Shown: in pieces, positions 14,689 to 24,991 of the stretch
How positions within the stretch are numbered: position 1 is the first letter of the stretch
Layout: each line of letters begins with the position of its first letter
NCBI RefSeq assembly: GCF_013394385.1
Contig: NZ_AP022834.1
Span: forward strand, 1,364,001 to 1,428,000
Direction: 5' to 3'
DNA length: 64,000 nucleotides
Source of the DNA: Kocuria sp. TGY1127_2
Lineage (GTDB): Bacteria; Actinomycetota; Actinomycetes; Actinomycetales; Micrococcaceae
Notes under the pieces: generated by a model
What the model saw: the letters and a program-made list of their open reading frames with translations, nothing else
Told to the model about the DNA's origin: nothing
The model's database searches: none
Program-made: the position numbers and the translations under genes

Positions 14689-15789
14689 ATGCCTGACTCC
14701 CGGCCTCTGGCCCGACGATTCGTCCCACAGAAGCGCCGATCGCCCTCGGTAGGGCGCGAGGCCGTGAATATCGCGTATCGGGTCGCAGACCGTATTCACG
14801 AGCGACGCGCCAAGTCCGCGGTCAAAGCCGGCAACGAACCGGTCATCGTTGCCTTTGTCGGATACGGAACGACCAGCTGGGTTCGTGTCCTCGGCAGGGC
14901 GTTGTATAAGACCATGTTGTTCTCTGACATCATCGAGTCCTTTGCGGGGGACCAGCGGGCAACCAGCCCAGCCCGCGGGTGGCGGTCATTCACCTCCGTG
15001 CCCATCTCCAACGCTGAGATCGACGTCGTGATCGCGGATCGACATTTCCAGGTTTCTGCCGATCGAGGCGGTGTCCTCGACGTGCAGCTCGATATTGAGC
15101 TGCCTCCCGGAATACACGAGGTCAGAATGAGTACCGCGGGATCAAGGACTGTCTCGTCCAGCATTTACGTGGTTCCGGATGACGAGAAGATAGGGATTAT
15201 CTGCGACGTCGACGACACGATCATGGTCACGGCGCTTCCGCGACCGCTTCTCGCGGCATGGAACTCTTTTGTTCTGTCCGAACATGCTCGAATGCCCACG
15301 CCGGGTATGCCCGTTCTGCTCGAACGCATTCACCGTGCCCACCCCCAGTCGCCGGTCATGTACCTGTCGACGGGCGCGTGGAACGTGGCACCTACTCTTC
15401 GTCGCTTTCTGTCGAGAAATGCGTATCCGGAAGGTACCTTGTTGCTCACCGATTGGGGGCCGACTCGAACGCGTTGGTTCCGTTCCGGCGCTGCCCACAA
15501 GGTCGATTCGCTCAAACGTCTCGCGAAGGAGTTCCCGGATATGAAGTGGATCCTGGTGGGTGACGACGGCCAGCGTGATCCTGATATCTACAACGGGTTC
15601 GCCCTCCGGTATCCGAAGAACGTGGCGGCGATCGTGATCCGTAATCTATCCGTAGGGGAGACGGTTCTCGCTTCCGGACGGGTCTGGGGAGATGATCGGG
15701 CACGGGAAATCGCCGCGGGATCGCTCTGGATGGAGGCCAACGACGGCGGCACCCTTTCGGACAAGCTCAAACACTCGGGATTGCTCTAG
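14689..15789 (+). CDS. APP1-type phosphatidate phosphatase domain protein (DUF2183)
   Basis: A 366-residue protein whose C-terminal half is the APP1 catalytic domain, a HAD-like phosphatase. The nucleophile motif is IGIICDVDDTIMVT (about residue 170). The later blocks MYLSTGAWNVAPTLRRFL and MKWILVGDDGQRDPDIY supply the remaining HAD motifs. In yeast App1 this domain dephosphorylates phosphatidate; bacterial substrates are not settled. No signal peptide or membrane segment is visible. It stands alone on the plus strand between the mnt region and nrdH. Confidence 0.88.
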   Translation: MPDSRPLARRFVPQKRRSPSVGREAVNIAYRVADRIHERRAKSAVKAGNEPVIVAFVGYGTTSWVRVLGRALYKTMLFSDIIESFAGDQRATSPARGWRSFTSVPISNAEIDVVIADRHFQVSADRGGVLDVQLDIELPPGIHEVRMSTAGSRTVSSSIYVVPDDEKIGIICDVDDTIMVTALPRPLLAAWNSFVLSEHARMPTPGMPVLLERIHRAHPQSPVMYLSTGAWNVAPTLRRFLSRNAYPEGTLLLTDWGPTRTRWFRSGAAHKVDSLKRLAKEFPDMKWILVGDDGQRDPDIYNGFALRYPKNVAAIVIRNLSVGETVLASGRVWGDDRAREIAAGSLWMEANDGGTLSDKLKHSGLL

Positions 15790-15959
15790 GTTTCTCTTCG
15801 CGACACGTTCATTCTGAGCACGACGGAAAATTTTCCGCCCTCGTGTCTGTGGACAATTTGTGGTCAGAACGCGTTCTGGAAAGCTTCGTCCGCGTGTTTC
15901 CGCGGTACAACTACACCGGTGTCATTTGCACAGGCTGGGGATAACCCATTTGGTGAAAA

Positions 15960-16007
15960 ACCTAATATGTTGTGGGGCCTTTTTCCGTGCGACACTAGAT
16001 GTAGTAT
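15960..16007 (+). promoter_or_regulatory. Tandem NrdR boxes upstream of nrdH
   Basis: Two 16-bp sites resemble the NrdR consensus ACACWATATATWGTGT: ACCTAATATGTTGTGG (15960-15975; 12 of 16) and ACACTAGATGTAGTAT (15992-16007; 13 of 16). Their starts are 32 bp apart, about three helical turns, the spacing NrdR needs for cooperative repression of ribonucleotide reductase operons. The rest of the gap (15790-16103) shows nothing else clear. Confidence 0.7.
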
Positions 16008-16103
16008 TGGGCCGAGCCCTTCAACCGGCCCCACTCCACGGTTCTCCATAGCGAAACCGTGGATGGGAACAGAGGTTGCCACACCACTGCAAGAGGAGAT
16101 TGC

Positions 16104-16340
16104 ATGTCCATCACCGTTTACACTAAGCCTGCCTGCGTCCAGTGCAACGCGACCTACCGCGCCCTGGACAAGCGTGGGATCTCCTACGACGTCGTCGACG
16201 TGACCGAGGATGCCCAAGCACTCGAACACATCAAAGGCCTCGGTTACATGCAGGCCCCGGTCGTCGAGACCGAGAACGATCACTGGTCGGGATTCCGCCC
16301 GGACAAGATCGGCACCCTCGAAGCCGCTCTCGCCTCCTGA
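16104..16340 (+). CDS. nrdH: Glutaredoxin-like protein NrdH
   Basis: NrdH is the electron donor for the class Ib ribonucleotide reductase and is reduced by thioredoxin reductase. It is 78 residues long with the redox site KPACVQCNATYR (CVQC, the usual NrdH form) and the WSGFRPDKI end that distinguishes NrdH from glutaredoxins. The start is ATG 16104, preceded by AAGAGGAGA. It is the first gene of the nrdHIEF cluster, downstream of the predicted NrdR boxes. Confidence 0.96.
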   Translation: MSITVYTKPACVQCNATYRALDKRGISYDVVDVTEDAQALEHIKGLGYMQAPVVETENDHWSGFRPDKIGTLEAALAS

Positions 16341-16351
16341 GCGAGCGCCAC

Positions 16352-16379
16352 AACGCGTCCACCACCGTGTGGAGGCGTT
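16352..16379 (+). terminator. Hairpin between nrdH and nrdI
   Basis: AACGCGTCCA (16352-16361) pairs with TGGAGGCGTT (16370-16379) with one mismatch and an eight-base loop, 12 bp after the nrdH stop. It may reduce read-through into nrdI rather than stop it. No T-run beyond TTT. Confidence 0.35.
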
Positions 16380-16516
16380 TGGGCACGTCCGGTGGCGAGC
16401 AGCGGAACATTTCCGCGGCCCCGGGCGTTAAATATGTCAGCGGGGCATCATTCGACTAGGCCCAGTGATGTGAAAACCACGCATCAGATCACAAGCTTTT
16501 TTTGGGGGCGCCCTAC

Positions 16517-16981
16517 ATGGAAACCGTGCTTGAAGATCAACGCGGCAAGCCGGTGTCGGCAAACGAGCCCGTGCTCGTCTACTTCTCCTCCGTCTCCGGC
16601 AACACGCACAAATTCGTCGAGAAGTTGAATGTCGAATCGATTCGACTTCCTCTGCGCACCGCAGAAGACACTGTCCGCATGGACCGTCCTTTCGTGTTGT
16701 GCGTTCCGACCTACGGTCGTCCCCGCTCGGGCGGGGCCGTCCCTCCGCAAGTCATGAAGTTCCTCAGAGAACCGAAAAACCGAGAAATGTTGCTCGGCGT
16801 CATCGGGGCCGGGAACACCAACTTCGGGGAGCTGTACTGCATCGCGGCAGACAAGATAGCGGTGAAATGTCAGGTCCCCGTCCTGTACAAATTCGAGCTC
16901 ATGGGCACCAGCGATGATGTTGCCCGCGTCAACGAAGGATTGAAAGCGTTTTGGACACAAAACTTCCCGCACCCGGAGTGA
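16517..16981 (+). CDS. nrdI: NrdI flavodoxin-like protein
   Basis: NrdI is a flavodoxin-like protein that supplies the oxidant for assembling the Mn-tyrosyl radical cofactor of NrdF. The FMN phosphate loop is [18 protein letters not shown], followed by FVLCVPTYG and a [15 protein letters not shown] block, all characteristic. Length is 154 residues from ATG 16517; TTG 16502 is also possible. Its 3' end overlaps the start of nrdE by 31 bp, coupling the two. Confidence 0.94.
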   Translation: METVLEDQRGKPVSANEPVLVYFSSVSGNTHKFVEKLNVESIRLPLRTAEDTVRMDRPFVLCVPTYGRPRSGGAVPPQVMKFLREPKNREMLLGVIGAGNTNFGELYCIAADKIAVKCQVPVLYKFELMGTSDDVARVNEGLKAFWTQNFPHPE

Positions 16982-19131
16982 ACGCCGAACGCGGTCACGA
17001 TGACCCCACCATCCCGGAGAAGTACAAGGGGTTGGGCTACCACGAGCTCAACGCGATGTTGAACCTGTACGACTCGAACGGTCGGATCCAGTTCGATGCC
17101 GACCGGCAGGCTGCCCGCCAGTACTTCCTGCAACACGTCAACAACAACACCGTGTTCTTCCACGACCTCGAGGAGAAGCTCAAGTACTTGGTCGAGCACC
17201 AGTACTACGAGCCCCAGGTTCTGGAACAGTACTCGATGGACTTCATCAGGTCTCTGTCCAAGCTTGCTTATTCCAAGAAGTTCCGGTTCCCGACCTTCCT
17301 GGGGGCGTTCAAGTTCTACACCTCCTACACCCTGAAGACCTTCGACGGTCAGCGGTACCTTGAGCGCTTCGAGGACCGGGTGGTCATGGTGGCTCTTTCC
17401 CTGGCACGCGGTGACGAGGAGCTGGCCACCAACTTGGTCGAGGAGATCATCTCGGGTCGATTCCAGCCGGCCACGCCGACCTTCCTCAACGCCGGCAAGA
17501 AGCAGCGCGGCGAGTTGGTCTCCTGCTTCCTGCTGCGCATCGAGGACAACATGGAGTCGATCGGTCGTTCGATCAATTCGGCTCTCCAGTTGTCGAAGCG
17601 AGGCGGCGGCGTCGCTTTCGCTCTCACCAACCTGCGTGAGTCCGGTGCGCCGATCAAAAAGATCGAGAATCAGTCCTCCGGCGTGATCCCCGTGATGAAG
17701 TTGCTCGAGGACTCGTTCTCCTATGCGAATCAGTTGGGCGCGCGTCAAGGTGCGGGTGCCGTATACCTGCACGCGCACCACCCGGATATCTACCGGTTCC
17801 TCGATACCAAGCGCGAGAACGCGGACGAGAAGATCCGCATCAAGACCCTCTCGCTCGGCGTCGTGATCCCGGATATCACTTTCGAGCTGGCCAAGCGCAA
17901 CGAAGAGATGTACCTCTTCTCTCCGTACGACGTTGAACGCGTCTACGGTATGCCTTTCTCCGACATCAACGTCACCGAGAAGTACTACGAGATGGTCGAT
18001 GACTCGCGCATCCAGAAGAAAAAGATCAACGCTCGCGAGTTCTTCCAGACCCTTGCGGAGATTCAGTTCGAGTCGGGCTACCCGTACGTGATGTTCGAGG
18101 ACACCGTGAACCGGGCCAACCCGATTGACGGCAAAGTCATCATGTCGAACCTGTGCTCCGAAATCCTCCAGGTATCCCAGCCCTCTGAATACCAGCCGGG
18201 GCTGGACTACGAGACCATCGGCAAGGACATTTCGTGCAACCTCGGGTCATTGAACGTTGCCCGTACCATGGATTCTCCGGATTTCGGCCAGTCCATTGAG
18301 ACCGCGATCCGCGGTCTGACGGCCGTGTCGGATATGTCGGATATCGAATCGGTTCCCTCGATTGCGCGAGGAAATGCGATGTCCCATGCGATCGGCCTGG
18401 GTCAGATGAACCTTCACGGGTATTTGGCCCGTGAACGTGTGTTCTATGGATCCGAAGAAGGCATCGACTTCACGAATATCTACTTCTACACGGTGCTCTT
18501 CCACGCCTTGCGCGCTTCCAACAAGTTGGCGATCGAACGCGGCGAGACTTTCGCGGGCTTCGAAAAGTCGGATTATGCTTCGGGGGAATTCTTCGACAAG
18601 TACATCAAGCAGACGTGGGAGCCCCAGACTCCCCGGGTGCGTGAGATGTTCTCCGAGGTCCACATTCCGACCCAGTCGGACTGGGAGGACCTCAAGGCCA
18701 GCGTGATGGAACACGGTATCTACAACCAGAACCTGCAGGCTGTCCCGCCGACCGGTTCGATTTCCTACATCAACGGCTCGACCTCTTCGATCCACCCGAT
18801 TGCTTCCAAGATCGAGATCCGCAAGGAAGGCAAGCTGGGTCGTGTCTATTACCCGGCCCCGTACCTGGACAATGACAACCTGGAGTACTTCCAGGATGCC
18901 TACGAAATCGGCTACGAGAAGATCATCGATACCTACGCCGCTGCCACCCAGCACGTGGACCAGGGACTGTCCCTGACGTTGTTCTTCCCGGACACTGCGA
19001 CGACGCGCGAAATCAACAAGGCCCAGATCTATGCGTGGCGCAAGGGGATCAAGACGATCTACTATGTGCGCTTGCGTCAGCTGGCTTTGGAAGGCACCGA
19101 GGTCGAAGGCTGCGTTTCCTGCATGCTGTAG
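16951..19131 (+). CDS. nrdE: Class Ib ribonucleoside-diphosphate reductase, alpha subunit
   Basis: The large catalytic subunit that reduces ribonucleoside diphosphates to deoxy forms. At 726 residues it matches NrdE, which lacks the N-terminal ATP cone of NrdA. Active-site features include the first redox cysteine ([16 protein letters not shown]), the NLCSEILQ radical motif, the second redox cysteine ([11 protein letters not shown]) and the C-terminal cysteine pair EGCVSCML that exchanges with NrdH. The start is TTG 16951, inside nrdI. Confidence 0.97.
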   Translation: MDTKLPAPGVNAERGHDDPTIPEKYKGLGYHELNAMLNLYDSNGRIQFDADRQAARQYFLQHVNNNTVFFHDLEEKLKYLVEHQYYEPQVLEQYSMDFIRSLSKLAYSKKFRFPTFLGAFKFYTSYTLKTFDGQRYLERFEDRVVMVALSLARGDEELATNLVEEIISGRFQPATPTFLNAGKKQRGELVSCFLLRIEDNMESIGRSINSALQLSKRGGGVAFALTNLRESGAPIKKIENQSSGVIPVMKLLEDSFSYANQLGARQGAGAVYLHAHHPDIYRFLDTKRENADEKIRIKTLSLGVVIPDITFELAKRNEEMYLFSPYDVERVYGMPFSDINVTEKYYEMVDDSRIQKKKINAREFFQTLAEIQFESGYPYVMFEDTVNRANPIDGKVIMSNLCSEILQVSQPSEYQPGLDYETIGKDISCNLGSLNVARTMDSPDFGQSIETAIRGLTAVSDMSDIESVPSIARGNAMSHAIGLGQMNLHGYLARERVFYGSEEGIDFTNIYFYTVLFHALRASNKLAIERGETFAGFEKSDYASGEFFDKYIKQTWEPQTPRVREMFSEVHIPTQSDWEDLKASVMEHGIYNQNLQAVPPTGSISYINGSTSSIHPIASKIEIRKEGKLGRVYYPAPYLDNDNLEYFQDAYEIGYEKIIDTYAAATQHVDQGLSLTLFFPDTATTREINKAQIYAWRKGIKTIYYVRLRQLALEGTEVEGCVSCML

Positions 19132-20244
<1,113 letters not shown>

Positions 20245-20266
20245 AGACGACCGTTCACGGGCTTGC

Positions 20267-20284
20267 CCCCGCGCGGGGTCTTTC
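20267..20284 (+). terminator. Weak terminator after nrdF
   Basis: The palindrome CCCCGCGCGGGG (20267-20278) is followed by TCTTTCC, 23 bp after the nrdF stop. The short T-run makes it a weak intrinsic terminator. Confidence 0.35.
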
Positions 20285-20510
20285 CTGTCGCAAGTCGCGG
20301 AAGCGGTGACCGTTCAGTCGGGGTTAATTCCTTTTTCCGACCGATAACCGCTCCGCGGGTGAGCGCCAGCTTGAGATCTGTGGATTCCGCGTGCCCTCGT
20401 CGCCTGGGCGCCTGCGGTGACCCCCGAACCGGTTCCGGCGTCGGAGTCGCGATGAGCGCCATCGCGCCGTATTCTCGGAAGGGAAGCACATCGAGGTTAG
20501 GAGTCTCACC

Positions 20511-21221
20511 GTGGCACATACCGCAGCACCCGTTTCGGAACCCCAGGACGAGCGGGCCGAGGAGCGCAAGGATCCCTTCGCTCGGTCAACCAAGCCCCAG
20601 CATCCGGCGGAGTTGCAGCTTGAGCGCGTCTACCGACAGGTCGGCAATAAGGAAAACCACCACGTCATCGTGGTGGAACAAACCTTCACCAACCCTCCCC
20701 AGGAAATCTGGGCGGCGCTGACGGAACCGGAGAACCTTGCCGTCTGGCTCGAGCCGGTAAGCCTGACCTCTCAGGAAGATCGTCGGTTCAAGACCGAGAA
20801 AACGGGGACCGAAGGAAGCATCCAAATCTTCGATCCTCCGCGGCTACTTCAACTGACATGGGAAAACGGCGACGAGGTCGGGGAATTGCAGATCTCGATC
20901 ACTCAAACCGCGGCCGGTTCCTCGTTGACCCTGAGACACCGTGTTGCCGCCAATGATCATTGGGACAAATACGGTGCCGGAGCGACCGGCGTCGGCTGGG
21001 ACGGAGCATTCCTCGCTCTTCACGCATTCCTCAACGGTCGCGCGGCCACAGTCCGTCAGCGGATGAGCGAACTCGAAGGATCCGAGCAAGGTCACCGCTT
21101 CATCGACGCGACGTCGAAAGCGTGGGAAGAAGCACAGGTCAAAGCCGGAACGGATGAGGAGACCGCCCGCGCACAGGCCGAACGCACGGCAGCTTTCTAC
21201 AAAGGTTCCGAGGCCTCCTAG
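20511..21221 (+). CDS. SRPBCC (AHSA1-type) domain protein
   Basis: A 236-residue protein with a START-like SRPBCC fold of the activator-of-Hsp90-ATPase type. The domain begins near residue 52 (VIVVEQTFTNPPQEIWAALTEPENLAVWLEP) and includes RLLQLTWENGDEVGELQISI and the last strand/helix AGATGVGWDGAFLALHAFL. The first 45 residues are charged and probably disordered. The start is GTG 20511. Ligand and role are unknown. It is convergent with the SulP transporter, with only 19 bp between them. Confidence 0.83.
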   Translation: MAHTAAPVSEPQDERAEERKDPFARSTKPQHPAELQLERVYRQVGNKENHHVIVVEQTFTNPPQEIWAALTEPENLAVWLEPVSLTSQEDRRFKTEKTGTEGSIQIFDPPRLLQLTWENGDEVGELQISITQTAAGSSLTLRHRVAANDHWDKYGAGATGVGWDGAFLALHAFLNGRAATVRQRMSELEGSEQGHRFIDATSKAWEEAQVKAGTDEETARAQAERTAAFYKGSEAS

Positions 21222-21240
21222 AACGACCCCGCAACCACGG

Positions 21241-22737
21241 TCAGAGGTTGCCGCTCAGTCGTCCATGAAGGTGCGCGGACGTGGGGTCCAGGCCAACCAC
21301 CTGGACCTCATGTCCGTCTCTTTCGTAACGGTGGGTGATCGAATCGACCGCAGCCACCGTGGAAGCATCCCATATTTGAGCGTCATCGAAATCCAGGACT
21401 ATCTCTTGAGGATCGTCCGCATACCGAAACGAGTAGTAGAGATCGTTCGATGATGCGAAGAATAACGTCCCGTGGATCGAGTACCTCACGCTCAGGGGTG
21501 TTCCGTCTGCATCGGACGTGAGTCTCCGAGTCACGTTTACAACGTGCGCGACTCGTCGAGCAAAAGCGATCATTGCGGCGATGACACCAACGCCCACGCC
21601 GAGAGCCAAATTGTTGGTCAGCACCGTCACCAGGACCGTGAGGATCATGATCAGGGTTTCCGCGACGGGCATTCGTTTGAGCAAACGTGGGCTGATCGAA
21701 TGCCAGTCGAAGGTCGTGAAGGAAACATAGATCATCACGGCAACGAGCGCGGCCATCGGAATGATCGCCAGAACCCCGTGGAGGCTCAGGATCAGGGCGA
21801 GCACGGACAATGCTGCGACAGCGGAGGAGAGCCGTGTACGCGCGCCCGCTTTGACGTTGATCATGGTCTGGCCGATCATCGCGCACCCGGCGGAGCATCC
21901 GAACATTCCCGAGATCACGTTGGCGACGCCGAGGGCCCATGACTCCCGCGTCTTGTGCGAATGCGTATCCGTCAGATCGTCGACGAGCTTGGCCGTCAAC
22001 AATGATTCGATCAGGCCGACGACCGCCATGGCGAAGGCCACGGGTGCCACTGTAGTGAACGTATCGACGGTCCAGGGTACGTTGGGCAAGCCAAGGGTAG
22101 GCAGTGCATCGGGGAGGGCCCCTTTCTGACCGACGGTCGGGACGCCGCCTCCCGCGAGGAGAGCGGCCCCCGTGACCGCAACGATGGCAACTAGCGGAGC
22201 AGGCACCACCGTCGTGAACCGGGGGAGGACGAAGACGACCAGGAGTCCCAAAGCCACGAGCGGATACACGAGCCAGGGGACGCTCATCAGTTCGGACAAC
22301 TGTGAGCTGAAGATGAGGATGGCCAGGGCATTGACGAACCCCTTCATCACGGACCGCGGGATGAAACGCATCAACTTGGCCGCACCCAATGCGGCCAGGA
22401 GGATCTGGATGACCCCCGACATGATGACCGCCGTCAGGTAGTACTGGAGACCATGGCTCATGATGAGTGGAGCAGCGACGAGGGCCACCGAGCCCGCGGC
22501 CGCCGACACCATGGCGGGGCGACCGCCCAATACCGAGGTCACGAGTGCGATGATCACGGCGCCGAAGAGTCCGGTGCGCGGGTCCAAGCCGGTGACAATC
22601 GCGAATGCGGTAGCTTCCGGGATCAGGGCCAAGGAAGTGACGACGCCCGCTAGAACTTCGGTGATACCGCGGCGGGGGTTGCGCAGCGCGGACATCACGG
22701 TGACGCGATGTGAAGGGGGTGCGGACGAAGATGCCAC
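21241..22737 (-). CDS. SulP-family anion transporter with STAS domain
   Basis: About 498 residues. The SulP membrane domain (roughly 11-12 hydrophobic segments) starts at RRGITEVLAGVVTSLALIPEATAFA and has the conserved SAAAGSVALV and FGCSAGCAMIGQTMINVKAGARTRLS blocks. The last 90 residues form a STAS domain with DASTVAAVDSI at the regulatory serine position. Members carry sulfate, bicarbonate or other anions; the substrate is not decidable here. I chose GTG 22737 because AGGAG lies nine bases upstream; the frame is open to 22866 but would overlap the divergent gene. Confidence 0.9.
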   Translation of the reverse strand: MASSSAPPSHRVTVMSALRNPRRGITEVLAGVVTSLALIPEATAFAIVTGLDPRTGLFGAVIIALVTSVLGGRPAMVSAAAGSVALVAAPLIMSHGLQYYLTAVIMSGVIQILLAALGAAKLMRFIPRSVMKGFVNALAILIFSSQLSELMSVPWLVYPLVALGLLVVFVLPRFTTVVPAPLVAIVAVTGAALLAGGGVPTVGQKGALPDALPTLGLPNVPWTVDTFTTVAPVAFAMAVVGLIESLLTAKLVDDLTDTHSHKTRESWALGVANVISGMFGCSAGCAMIGQTMINVKAGARTRLSSAVAALSVLALILSLHGVLAIIPMAALVAVMIYVSFTTFDWHSISPRLLKRMPVAETLIMILTVLVTVLTNNLALGVGVGVIAAMIAFARRVAHVVNVTRRLTSDADGTPLSVRYSIHGTLFFASSNDLYYSFRYADDPQEIVLDFDDAQIWDASTVAAVDSITHRYERDGHEVQVVGLDPTSAHLHGRLSGNL

Positions 22738-22864
22738 AGGGATACGCTCCTGACCTGGAGTTACAGCAGAACCAAGAATATCGGACCCGTCCTGATTCCC
22801 CGGAACGAAGACGTCGTCGGAAAACGGTAACCTCGTAGAGTCGGATTCCAGAGCGGAGCAGAAC

Positions 22865-23557
22865 ATGCTGTTTGAACGTCACTTCGATTCCGTCGTCGAG
22901 GACTACGAGTCAACTTTGAGCCGATTGCGTCGGATCGCTGCTGGGCAGGAAGAACCTTTGCTCAGGATCTCGCGGCCGAACCGCATCATTGGTTTCGGTC
23001 GACGGGACGAACTCAACCCGGGTTTCGACGAAGCCCTGTCCGCCTGCGAAAAGCACGGTTTCACCCCATGGGTACGGAAGGTTGGAGGACGTGCTGCGGC
23101 TTATCACGAGGATTGCATGATCGTGGACCACCTCGCTCATGACGCCGACGCGACGAGCGGGAACAAGCGGCGGTACCGAGAATTCGGTGACCTCTACGTG
23201 CGTGCACTCGAAGGCCTCGGGGTGAGAGCCGGAATCGGTGAGCTGATGCGCGAGTACTGTGCTGGGGAATTCAGCGTCCACGGGGTTCTCGCGGGCGGAG
23301 AGCGGGTCAAATTGATTGGCACCGCTCAACGAGTAGTCGCCGGCGGGTGGTGGTTCTCGGCGGGAATCGTGATCGGTCGACCGGAACCTTTGCGCTCTGT
23401 CCTCGACGAGATATACCAGGCCCTCGGAATCCCCATGGATCCGCAAACGGTCGGAGCCGTGTCGATGACCGTGCCGGAGGTTCAGTGGGATGATGTTGAG
23501 GACGCGGTGCTGGACGAGTACGAGGAGTGGAATAAGCGATGTGCGGACGATACGTGA
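22865..23557 (+). CDS. LplA-like lipoate/octanoate-protein ligase family protein
   Basis: A 230-residue BPL/LplA/LipB-fold protein. Family motifs are LLRISRPNRIIGFGRRD near the N-terminus, WVRKVGGRAAAYHEDCMIVDH (the lipoyl-binding GGRxxxYH-like loop) and VKLIGTAQRVVAGGWWFSAGI with the catalytic lysine in VKLIG. These proteins attach lipoate or octanoate to 2-oxoacid dehydrogenases, or move the group between proteins. The start is ATG 22865, divergent from SulP. The 3' end overlaps the next gene by 19 bp. Confidence 0.85.
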   Translation: MLFERHFDSVVEDYESTLSRLRRIAAGQEEPLLRISRPNRIIGFGRRDELNPGFDEALSACEKHGFTPWVRKVGGRAAAYHEDCMIVDHLAHDADATSGNKRRYREFGDLYVRALEGLGVRAGIGELMREYCAGEFSVHGVLAGGERVKLIGTAQRVVAGGWWFSAGIVIGRPEPLRSVLDEIYQALGIPMDPQTVGAVSMTVPEVQWDDVEDAVLDEYEEWNKRCADDT

Positions 23558-24312
23558 TTGCGAGAGCCGTAGGCGACCTGCTGGGCGGCGTCGAACTGAC
23601 CGAGGCCATGGGAAACTACAACGTGGCCCCGACGCAGACCGTGCCAATACTGGTCGATCACCAGGACCGGGAGTTCTGGACTCGTGAAATCCATTCGGCT
23701 CGTTGGGGCCTTTTGCCGCGCTGGGCCAAGGACGAGTCTTTCTCGTCGCGAGCATTCAACGCTCGTTCGGAGACCGTGGTCGAAAAACCGACTTTCCGCC
23801 ATGCGGTCAAGGCTCAACGGTGCGCCGTCCCCGCCAACGGGTACTACGAATGGGCCAAAGCGTATCGTGATGATGGCTCGGCCAAAGGCAAGACGACCAA
23901 AACGCCGTATTTCGTCCACCCGGAGAACCCGAAAGACAGCATTTACTTCGCCGGACTCTATGAGTGGTGGAAGATCCCGTCGGGGGAGAACGAGGGACAG
24001 TGGCTTCTCTCGACCACCATTCTCACCACCTCCTCGCCTGATGAGGACCGGGTCCAGGACAACAAAACGTTGGCTGAACTGAGCCGACTTCACGACCGCC
24101 TCCCTATACCGCTGCGATACACAGGGGAGACCGAGGACGAATTGACGACCTGGTTGCGTGGCGTCCACGGTGCTGAGGAAGCCGTGGCGCGGATCCGGGA
24201 TAATGCGTACGACGTCGCAGCGGGGTGGATGCTGACCGAAGTCGGCCGGGAAGTGGGATCGGTCGCGAACAACGGGCCGGAACTGACAGAGCCAGTCTCC
24301 CGACTGATCTAG
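23539..24312 (+). CDS. SRAP/HMCES-type DNA-protein crosslink protein
   Basis: A SRAP-domain (YedK/HMCES) protein of 257 residues. These bind abasic sites in single-stranded DNA and form a covalent thiazolidine link through Cys2, shielding the lesion during replication. The catalytic residues are visible: Cys2 in MCGRYVIA, the Asn in FNARSETV, the Glu in ANGYYEWAK and the late His in LHDRLPIPL (a variant of the usual HxRMP). It overlaps the upstream ligase gene by 19 bp, so the two are probably translated together. Confidence 0.94.
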   Translation: MCGRYVIARAVGDLLGGVELTEAMGNYNVAPTQTVPILVDHQDREFWTREIHSARWGLLPRWAKDESFSSRAFNARSETVVEKPTFRHAVKAQRCAVPANGYYEWAKAYRDDGSAKGKTTKTPYFVHPENPKDSIYFAGLYEWWKIPSGENEGQWLLSTTILTTSSPDEDRVQDNKTLAELSRLHDRLPIPLRYTGETEDELTTWLRGVHGAEEAVARIRDNAYDVAAGWMLTEVGREVGSVANNGPELTEPVSRLI

Positions 24313-24336
24313 TCCGGCCCGTCGAGGCACGTGATG

Positions 24337-24846
24337 CTAGAGCTCGGAGTCGTCCTCCGGGATCCACCGCTTGAAGTCCAGAGTGAGGTACAGGGCCAGC
24401 GCGGCAGAATTGTCTTCCGCAATGCGCAGTGCAACTTCCTCGTGTCCCTGACGATAAAGTTCATCGATTGCGATGCGCAGCAGCTGTTCCGCAAACCCTT
24501 CGCGCCGGCGCGAGGCAGCCGTGAACAATTCGAACACGTACGGGGCATTCGGGACGTCGTTGCCTACCCGGGAATCCAGTACCAGGGCAGCGGCCACGAG
24601 CCGGCCCGAGTCGTCGACGACCACTGGCGAAGCGGACTCGATGAGGTTGCCGTATTCTCCGGCAAAAACTTTGTGGATGATTTCTAAGGCCTCGGCTTGG
24701 CTGCCGATGACGTCCTGGTCGTCGTACGAGGTGAAAAAGAGCTTGGCGAGGCCATCCGAGTCCTCGGCCGTGACCGGTCGCGTCGTGACCTTCAGGGGGC
24801 GGGTGTTGGCCCACGTTTTTCCGATAAGTGTGATCGTGCCGCTCAC
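24337..24846 (-). CDS. GNAT-family N-acetyltransferase
   Basis: About 169 residues with a GNAT fold. The acetyl-CoA-binding region is ELFTAASRRREGFAEQLLRIAIDEL, a slightly divergent R/QxxGxG/A motif, followed by the usual VALRIAEDNSAALALYLTLDFKR end. The substrate is unknown. I chose GTG 24846 (VSGTITLIGK) because GGGAGG precedes it by five bases; an upstream start at 24879 is less likely. It is convergent with the SRAP gene (24 bp apart). Confidence 0.85.
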   Translation of the reverse strand: MSGTITLIGKTWANTRPLKVTTRPVTAEDSDGLAKLFFTSYDDQDVIGSQAEALEIIHKVFAGEYGNLIESASPVVVDDSGRLVAAALVLDSRVGNDVPNAPYVFELFTAASRRREGFAEQLLRIAIDELYRQGHEEVALRIAEDNSAALALYLTLDFKRWIPEDDSEL

Positions 24847-24991
24847 GATAACCTCCCGAGTTTTTTTCCGTCCGGTCACGCCGTGTGACCGTGGGTCGTC
24901 AGATACTAGCCTAGCTGTCAGATTGCGTTTACGGGATGACTCAAAGAAATACGAGCCTACAAATCGTGTGGTGATGTCCTATTGCGAACGC

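Noticed and set aside
21383-22882. Long minus-strand open frame of 499 residues overlapping the SulP gene
   Set aside because: It is the SulP gene read one frame over. It is Arg/His-rich with no family features, as expected for a shadow frame in GC-rich DNA.
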